A DNA stretch of 64,000 nt from JACVRW01 sp963837445 (GTDB lineage Bacteria; Actinomycetota; Thermoleophilia; Solirubrobacterales; Thermoleophilaceae). Positions 58,803 through 64,000 of this stretch are shown piece by piece (the first letter of the stretch is position 1; each line of letters opens with the position of its first letter). The position numbers and the translations under genes are program-made. The notes under the pieces were generated by a model. That model worked only from the letters and a program-made list of their open reading frames with translations. It was not told the DNA's origin and made no database searches. The stretch is taken from positions 434,001 to 498,000 of the forward strand of contig CAWINK010000021.1 of NCBI GenBank assembly GCA_963837445.1. The letters are read 5' to 3'.

Positions 58803-61337
58803 CTAAACGGCCCGCAGCATGGTGCGGTCCGTGTCCTTGCGGAGCAGCTCGACCCGCCGCAGCGCCAGCTCGGCGTCGGTGGGCAGGCCGTAGTAGAAGC
58901 CCTGGCCGAGCTCGCAGCCGAACGCGCGCAGCGCGTCGATCTGATCGGCCGACTCGATGCCCTCGGCCACGACCTTCAGGTCGAGGGCGGCACCGAGCTC
59001 GATCACCGCGCGGGCGAGCGCGTGGTGCTCGCGGGAGCCGGTGACCTCGTCGATGAACTGCTTCGGGATCTTCATCGTGTCGACCGGGAGCCGCGAGAGG
59101 TAGGCCAGTGACGAGTAGCCGGTGCCGAAGTCGTCGACGGCCACGCCCATCCCGCGCCGGTGGAGGGCCTCCAGCACCGCGAGCGGCACCGGGTCGTCGC
59201 CGACGAAGGCGCGCTCTGTGAGCTCGAAGATCAGCAGCTCGGGTGCCACCTGGTGGCGCTCGACGAGCGCGTCGAGGCGGTCGAGGAAGCCCGGGTCGAT
59301 CAGCTCGGGGGCGCAGACATTCGCGTGGATCGGCATGTCCAGCTCGGCAGCCTTCGCCACCACCTGCTCGAGCACGATGGCGCCGATCTCGACGACCGCT
59401 CCGGTCTCCTCGGCGAAGGCGATGAACTCGCTGGGCGCCATGAGCCCGCGCTCCGGGTGGTTCCAGCGCACCAGCGCCTCGAGCGCCACCGCGCGGCACT
59501 CGGCGAGATCCACGACAGGCTGGTAGACGACCGTGAGCTCCTCCTCCGCCACCGCGCGCTCCAGCTCGAAAGCGAGCGTCCGGCGCTTGCGGAGCGCGTC
59601 ACCCATGGACGGGTGGAACACGCGGTACTGGCTCTTCCCGCGGCGCTTTGCCTCGTAGAGGGCCACGTCCGCCTTGCGGAGCAGCTCGTCCGGAGAGTCG
59701 CTGCCGGGCGCTCCGACCGAGATGCCGATGCTCACGTGCACTCGCACGCGCTCGCCGGCCACCTCGATGCGGTCCTCGAAGTCGCTCAGCAGCCGCTTCG
59801 CGACCGCGATGGCATCAGTCTCGCCGCCTGTGCGGTCGAGCAGCAGCGCGAACTCGTCGCCGCCGAGGCGGGCTGCGGTGTCGCCCTCGCGGAGGCATCC
59901 GCGCAGGCGGTCGGACACAGCGCGCAGCAGTTCGTCGCCGGCGTGGTGTCCGTGGCTGTCGTTGATCGCCTTGAACTCGTCGATGTCGAGCAGCAGCACG
60001 CACACGCCCGGGCGGCGGCTCTGGAGCGAGTGCTCGAGGCGGTTGTGGAAGAGCGAGCGGTTGGCCAGTTGGGTGAGCGAGTCGTAGAGCGCCTTGCGCT
60101 CGAGCTCGTGCTGGAGGGACTCCAGCTGGCGCACCGCCTGCTCGAGGCGGTCGTACTGGAGCGCCACGGTCACGTTGCCCGTGAGCGTCTCGAGCAGCCG
60201 GAGGTCCTCCTCCGAGAAGTTGCGGTCGACGCTCTCGCGGCCGGCGATGGCGAACAGGCCGACGCAGCCGGCCTCGCCGTGGAGCGGAGCCACGACACCG
60301 GCCTCCATGCCGCGCCCGCGGAAGTAGCCGCGCTGGGCGACGTCGAGGATGGACTCTGTCTCGACCGGGCCGCTGAGCCCGGCGGCCAGCGAGCGAAGGC
60401 TCTCAGCCAGCGGCTCGTCGATCGGCTCGAGCATGCGCCGGCCGCCATCACGGTTGAGCGAGGAACGCGCGGAGCGGTTGGGCTCCGCGGAGAAGAGAAC
60501 GAGCTCGACGGCGCCGACCCGGAAGGCCGCTGCGGTCCGGGCCAGCAGCGCCTCCAGCTCCGGAACGATCTCGGACGAGCGCGAGAGCGTGCGCGTGGCC
60601 TCGTAGAGGAACTCGAGCTCCGAATTCCGGCGGCGCTCCGAGAGGTAGGCGCGGTAGGCGGCCATCAGCAGCACGGTCGGCGGTACCAGCAGGAGGCCGC
60701 CCTCAGGGCGGGCCGCGACGACGGCGGCGATGGCAAGCGCAAGGCAGGTGTTGCTGAGCGCGACGGTCCAGTTCGTGAGCAGCATTTCCACGCGCTGGTG
60801 CGCCTCAAGGCTGCCCTCGGCGATCGTCACGGCCGCCCCGACGCAGATGTCGGCGACGAGGGTGGCTGCTGACACAGCGGCGAACACGGCGATCCAGACC
60901 ACCGGGTCCAGCGGGTCGCGCACAGTCGTCAGGCCCGAGATCACGAACAGCGCGACGCAGGTCCCGAGCGTGAACTGCGCGAGGTTGAAGAAAGCCTTGA
61001 AGACCGGAATCTCGCGGTCGAACGCGAGTGCGATGCTCGACCCCAACAGGCCAGCGAGCACCAGCTCGTGGGCCGGCAGGAACAGCAGACCCGCGACCAG
61101 GGGCAGCTCGCCGAGCGACAGCGAGTGCGTGCTGCGCCGGAAGTGCAGGTGCACAACCCAGCGTTCGGCGGCCGCAAATCCAGCCGCCACTGCCCACCAC
61201 GGCACGTCCAGCGAGGACGGCCCCGCGCCAAGCGGCGCCACCAGGGTGAGGTAAGCCGCCGCCGTGAGCGCCGCCACGACGCCGCTGAGGATCCAGATCT
61301 TTGCTTCCAGACCCAGCTGTCGCCCGAAGGTGATCAT
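58803..61337 (-). CDS. Membrane-bound GGDEF-EAL protein with GAF domain
   Basis: 844 residues. About seven N-terminal helices (ILSGVVAALTAAAYLTLVA and others) form a MASE-like sensor. A GAF-like domain follows (around residues 250-390, AGVVAPLHGEAGCVGLFAIAG). The GGDEF active site is RLGGDEFALLLD with an upstream I-site REGD. The EAL domain keeps EALVRW, IFELTE, DDFGTGYSS, the Lys in MKIPKQFI, VAEGIES and LGQGFYYGLP, so both synthesis and breakdown of c-di-GMP are possible. Start ATG 61337. Confidence 0.92.
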   Translation of the reverse strand: MITFGRQLGLEAKIWILSGVVAALTAAAYLTLVAPLGAGPSSLDVPWWAVAAGFAAAERWVVHLHFRRSTHSLSLGELPLVAGLLFLPAHELVLAGLLGSSIALAFDREIPVFKAFFNLAQFTLGTCVALFVISGLTTVRDPLDPVVWIAVFAAVSAATLVADICVGAAVTIAEGSLEAHQRVEMLLTNWTVALSNTCLALAIAAVVAARPEGGLLLVPPTVLLMAAYRAYLSERRRNSELEFLYEATRTLSRSSEIVPELEALLARTAAAFRVGAVELVLFSAEPNRSARSSLNRDGGRRMLEPIDEPLAESLRSLAAGLSGPVETESILDVAQRGYFRGRGMEAGVVAPLHGEAGCVGLFAIAGRESVDRNFSEEDLRLLETLTGNVTVALQYDRLEQAVRQLESLQHELERKALYDSLTQLANRSLFHNRLEHSLQSRRPGVCVLLLDIDEFKAINDSHGHHAGDELLRAVSDRLRGCLREGDTAARLGGDEFALLLDRTGGETDAIAVAKRLLSDFEDRIEVAGERVRVHVSIGISVGAPGSDSPDELLRKADVALYEAKRRGKSQYRVFHPSMGDALRKRRTLAFELERAVAEEELTVVYQPVVDLAECRAVALEALVRWNHPERGLMAPSEFIAFAEETGAVVEIGAIVLEQVVAKAAELDMPIHANVCAPELIDPGFLDRLDALVERHQVAPELLIFELTERAFVGDDPVPLAVLEALHRRGMGVAVDDFGTGYSSLAYLSRLPVDTMKIPKQFIDEVTGSREHHALARAVIELGAALDLKVVAEGIESADQIDALRAFGCELGQGFYYGLPTDAELALRRVELLRKDTDRTMLRAV

Positions 61338-61340
61338 GCC

Positions 61341-63101
61341 CTACCGATCGAAGTCGGATGTGCGCCGGAAGCTGACCCTGCGGAAGCTGACCCGGTTCGA
61401 ATCGACCTCGCCGCTCGCGGCGAGACCGCAGTCGCAGCGGAAGCTCGCGCGGCTCCAGGAGGCCTCGAGAGGCGAGCCGCTTGCGTCGCGGAAGCTCGCG
61501 CGGCGGAAGCTCGCCCGGTTCCAGTCGATCAGGCCGGTGGCCGGATCGAGCAGCGTGTTCGCGGTCAGCCCGGCGTTCGCCGTGCCGCTGCCGCGAAGTG
61601 CTGCGTACGCGTCGACCGCCGCCCCGGCGCCCGGAACATCCCTGAGGGTCGCGAGCATCGCGCCCTTGACCTGGTTCGGGGTCCAGTGCGGGTTCTCCGC
61701 GACGATCAGGGCGGCTGCGCCGGAAACGACCGCGGCGGACATCGACGTACCGCTGAGGCGGAAGTACTCGCCGTCCACGATGCAGGACGAGCAGAGCCTT
61801 GCGAAGTCGCTGCCGGGGGCAAGCGCCGACACGAGGCGTGCGCCGGGTGCGAGCACCTCCGGCTTGCGGACGCCCAGCTGGTTCAGCCCACGGCTCGACC
61901 AGGAAGCGAGGACATCGTCCCTGCTCGACCAGGTGCCGCGGTCGTCGAGCCCGCCCGCCGTGATGACGTAGGGATCATTGGCCGGGGCGTACGAGACTGC
62001 GTCGCTGTGCGCCCCCTCGTTGCCGGCGGCGGCCACCACCACGAGTCCGCTGAACCATGCGCTCTCGACAGCGGCGTCGAGCGGATCGGTCAGCGGCGAC
62101 TCCGCCACCGTGGACGAGAGCGAGAGGTTCAGGACCCGGATTCCAAACTGGGTCTTGTGGTCAACCGCGAACTGAATCCCGTAGATCACGTCGAGGACGG
62201 TGGTGCCGCCGTCGTCGTCCGAGACCTTCACGGAGACGAGGTTCGCCCGTGGGGCCATGCCCATGTGGCGCCCGCGCCGGCTCTTGCTGGAGCCGTTCAG
62301 GCTGTTGCCCGCTATCAGGCCGGCCACATGCGTGCCGTGTCCGAAGTGGTCGTTGGCATCGGTCGCGCACGGATTCGTGACCGCGGACGCGATCACGCGC
62401 GAGCCGCGACCGCCCGCGAGCTGAAAGTCGGAATGATCGCCGGCGATGCCGGTGTCGATCACCGCGACGGCGACGCCCGTGCCGGTCGAGCGCTGCCACG
62501 CGCGATCCGCGCCGAGAGAGCGCAGGAAGGGCTGCTTGATCCGCTTGAGGGCGCTCAGGACCGAGGGGTCGCGGTCCCTGCGCGAGTAAGAGAGACGCTT
62601 CGACCTGCGCGTCGTGGCGTCCGTGTCCGGGCAGCGCTCGGCGCCGCTGGTGACCGTCTCGGTGGAGGCGCTCTCCGGCTCAACGGGAGTCTCCTCGGGG
62701 TCGCCGCCATTGAGGTCGGCTTCCTCCTCCGGCGTGAGCGGCGTGTCGGTCGGAGGCGGAAGATCTGGGTCCTCCACCGGGAGGTCCGAGCTCGTGCTCG
62801 CGCTCCCGTTGGGGGACACGGCATGCACGCCGACGTCCGCGGCGAGGCTGGCCGCGTCGTCTGGACTGAGGCTGGCGCCGAAGCCGTTGATGACGCTCAG
62901 CGTCGGCGAGGTCACGCTACCGCCCAGGCGCTCCACGAGCCGCTTTCCGTGAGCCGGGCTTGAGCCCGGCGCCATCTGCACGATGTATTCGCCGCGGGAC
63001 TGCGAGGCGGCGTTGCTCACGTGGAACGCGAGAATGAAGCAGACGGCGACGGTCAGGGCTACTGCGAACCGGAGCCTGAAGACGATGGTGAGCTCAGTCA
63101 T
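61341..63101 (-). CDS. Secreted S8 subtilase with repetitive SFRR-type C-terminal tail
   Basis: 586 residues. Signal peptide (FAVALTVAVCFILAF), I9 propeptide (YIVQMAPGSSPAHG), a Pro/Glu/Thr-rich linker (residues ~102-155), then the catalytic domain: D216 (AVIDTGIAGDH), H255 (GHGTHVAGL), S453 (SGTSMSAAV). The last ~60 residues are unusual: tandem units RASFRRASFR, SRASFR and RVSFRRVSFRR, with CDC between them. The tail is basic and aromatic and is not part of the S8 fold. AGGAGG lies 10 bases before ATG 63101. Confidence 0.9.
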   Translation of the reverse strand: MTELTIVFRLRFAVALTVAVCFILAFHVSNAASQSRGEYIVQMAPGSSPAHGKRLVERLGGSVTSPTLSVINGFGASLSPDDAASLAADVGVHAVSPNGSASTSSDLPVEDPDLPPPTDTPLTPEEEADLNGGDPEETPVEPESASTETVTSGAERCPDTDATTRRSKRLSYSRRDRDPSVLSALKRIKQPFLRSLGADRAWQRSTGTGVAVAVIDTGIAGDHSDFQLAGGRGSRVIASAVTNPCATDANDHFGHGTHVAGLIAGNSLNGSSKSRRGRHMGMAPRANLVSVKVSDDDGGTTVLDVIYGIQFAVDHKTQFGIRVLNLSLSSTVAESPLTDPLDAAVESAWFSGLVVVAAAGNEGAHSDAVSYAPANDPYVITAGGLDDRGTWSSRDDVLASWSSRGLNQLGVRKPEVLAPGARLVSALAPGSDFARLCSSCIVDGEYFRLSGTSMSAAVVSGAAALIVAENPHWTPNQVKGAMLATLRDVPGAGAAVDAYAALRGSGTANAGLTANTLLDPATGLIDWNRASFRRASFRDASGSPLEASWSRASFRCDCGLAASGEVDSNRVSFRRVSFRRTSDFDR

Positions 63102-63249
63102 GCTGGATGTTTCCTCCTGTGGAAGTGGATCCGGCAGCTGAGCCGCCTCAACCGTCCGTGGAGAGGCCTCTGGCTTTGCGCCCCCGCCTCGCGACGGGTT
63201 TGCCCTGTTCGGTCTGAAAGGAGTTATCGACGGGGCGAGGGCCACCCCC

Positions 63250-63280
63250 ATCGGACATATGCCGATCGGACAAACGTCCG
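63250..63280. promoter_or_regulatory. Paired inverted repeats upstream of the second subtilase
   Basis: ATCGG-ACATATG-CCGAT (63250-63266) and CGGAC-AAAC-GTCCG (63267-63280) are adjacent dyads about 150 bp before the protease start and just after the end of the upstream gene. They could be regulator sites or a terminator structure. Confidence 0.35.
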
Positions 63281-63299
63281 CTTTCCGCGGCCGTCCGAA

Positions 63300-64000
63300 C
63301 TAGGGCAGGAGCACGAGCTTGCCGAGCGTGCCGCCGGCCTCGAAGCGCGCGTAGGCCTCGTCGGCCCGGTCGAGCTCGAAAGTCTCGGCCACCGGCACGG
63401 TCAGGAGCCCCGCCTCGAAACCGGGCAGAACCTCCTTCTCCACCAGCCGCGCCGCCGCCGCCTTCTGCTCCAGCGGCCGCGCACGCAGCGTTGAGCCGTG
63501 GATGCGGGCGTGCTTCTGCATCAGCGCCAGGAGGTTGATCTCGCCCTGCGGCCCGGTGCCGCCGACGCCGATCACGGCGATGCGGCCGCCGGGGGCCAGC
63601 GCGCCCAGGTTACCTGCGAGATTCGAGGCTCCCACCAGCTCCAGGACCACGTCGAACGGGCCCCTGCCCTCGAAGCCCTCCGGGTCGATGGCGCTCGCGC
63701 CGAGCTCCTCCACCTGTGCGCGCAGCTCCTCGCGGCGCACGGTGGCCGTCACACGCGAGCCGGCCATGCGGCCGAGCTGAACCGCGGCGGTCCCCACGCC
63801 TCCCGCGGCCCCGTGCACCAGCAAATGCTCGCCTGGACGAAGCGCAGCCTGGGTGAAGAGGGCGTCGTGCGCGGTGGTGAAGACCTCGGGCAGCCCGCCG
63901 GCCTGCGGCCAGTCAAGGGGCTTCGGGACCGGCATCGCAGCACGCTCGTGGACCACGGCGAGCTCGGCCTGGCCACCGCCGCCCACGACCGCCATCACTC
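63300..64000 (-). CDS. Zinc-binding alcohol dehydrogenase/quinone oxidoreductase, 5' truncated
   Basis: The visible 233 residues are the C-terminal two thirds of a medium-chain dehydrogenase/reductase: LLVHGAAGGVGTAAVQLGRMAG is the NADPH-binding motif, FDVVLELVG and GGRIAVIGVGG follow, and the end is GTLGKLVLLP. No structural or catalytic Zn ligands are seen in this part, which fits the QOR/NADPH:quinone reductase subgroup. The frame continues beyond the window, so the start is not visible. Confidence 0.88.
   Translation of the reverse strand, partial: VMAVVGGGGQAELAVVHERAAMPVPKPLDWPQAGGLPEVFTTAHDALFTQAALRPGEHLLVHGAAGGVGTAAVQLGRMAGSRVTATVRREELRAQVEELGASAIDPEGFEGRGPFDVVLELVGASNLAGNLGALAPGGRIAVIGVGGTGPQGEINLLALMQKHARIHGSTLRARPLEQKAAAARLVEKEVLPGFEAGLLTVPVAETFELDRADEAYARFEAGGTLGKLVLLP

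Noticed and set aside
58803..61337. Loss of phosphodiesterase activity because KID is KIP in the EAL domain
   Set aside because: The Lys of that motif and the other metal- and catalysis-related residues are present; the changed Asp is not among the essential ones I recall, so inactivity cannot be claimed.
1..64000. CRISPR arrays, tRNA or rRNA genes, IS elements, prophage genes
   Set aside because: No regularly spaced repeats, cloverleaf-like sequences, transposase or integrase motifs, or phage structural genes were recognised in reading both strands.

Overview
The window is high-GC DNA (about 70% by eye) with tightly packed genes, many GTG/TTG starts and frequent 4-base ATGA/GTGA gene overlaps. 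A primary sigma factor with regions 1.1 to 4, FtsZ with an actinobacterial-type C-terminal peptide, an Rv3679/Rv3680-like ATPase pair and a GT4/GH57/methyltransferase cluster like mycobacterial Rv3030-Rv3032 all point to an actinobacterium. A deep-branching soil group such as Thermoleophilia/Solirubrobacterales is my inference from the overall gene set. No rRNA, tRNA, CRISPR array, phage or IS element was recognised.

Layout. 1-3.6 kb: end of a GT-C glycosyltransferase, then an MMPL/RND exporter closed by a strong terminator. 3.6-3.9 kb: intergenic DNA with two copies of a dispersed repeat. 3.9-24.5 kb: a large catabolic island. It has two Rieske oxygenases (both with a bridging Glu in the iron site), a DAO-family flavoprotein, a glycerophosphodiesterase, a class-III aminotransferase, a second flavoprotein, a PotABCD-type ABC importer cotranscribed with a phosphodiesterase-fold protein and a secreted repeat protein, two TetR regulators, a small unknown protein, an acyl-CoA dehydrogenase, an ADP-forming acyl-CoA synthetase with an extra C-terminal domain, and a wrecked flavin amine oxidase. 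Two divergent promoters in this island share a 27-bp element at the same distance from the start codon. 24.5-29.6 kb: an alpha-glucan/methylated-polysaccharide cluster (GT4, GH57, CPBP protease, two methyltransferases). 29.6-38.6 kb: copper amine oxidase, membrane and hypothetical proteins, a PhoX-like protein, a Lon-N protein, a subtilase, and gamma-glutamyltransferase.

38.6-43 kb: a ParA to FtsZ operon in which FtsZ carries a ~155-residue charged N-terminal extension, divergent from an ArsA/GET3-like ATPase pair. 43-50.8 kb: an acidic-tailed unknown, HxlR regulator with a clear operator, AIM24 protein, a frameshifted S55/SpoIVB-like gene, an orphan pilT, and rpoD. 50.8-56.5 kb: LuxR-type response regulator, lipoprotein, diguanylate cyclase, moeA (with a palindrome inserted in frame), an unknown, glpX and a frameshifted membrane protein. 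56.5-64 kb: dodecin, SDR dehydrogenase and thiolase (a small fatty-acid/ketone module), a GGDEF-EAL protein, a second subtilase with a repetitive C-terminal tail, and a quinone oxidoreductase cut by the window end.

How the genes fit together. The island reads as one regulon for taking up and dismantling an amine-containing compound. The ABC importer brings it in. Phosphodiesterases could release head-group alcohols. The Rieske enzymes and flavoproteins would cleave C-N bonds, the aminotransferase would remove amino groups, and the CoA ligase and acyl-CoA dehydrogenase would process the carbon skeleton. The substrate is not determined by the sequence. Several otherwise conserved genes (ArsA-like, S55-like twice, a membrane protein) need a +1 frame change, so either local sequence errors or real decay should be considered.
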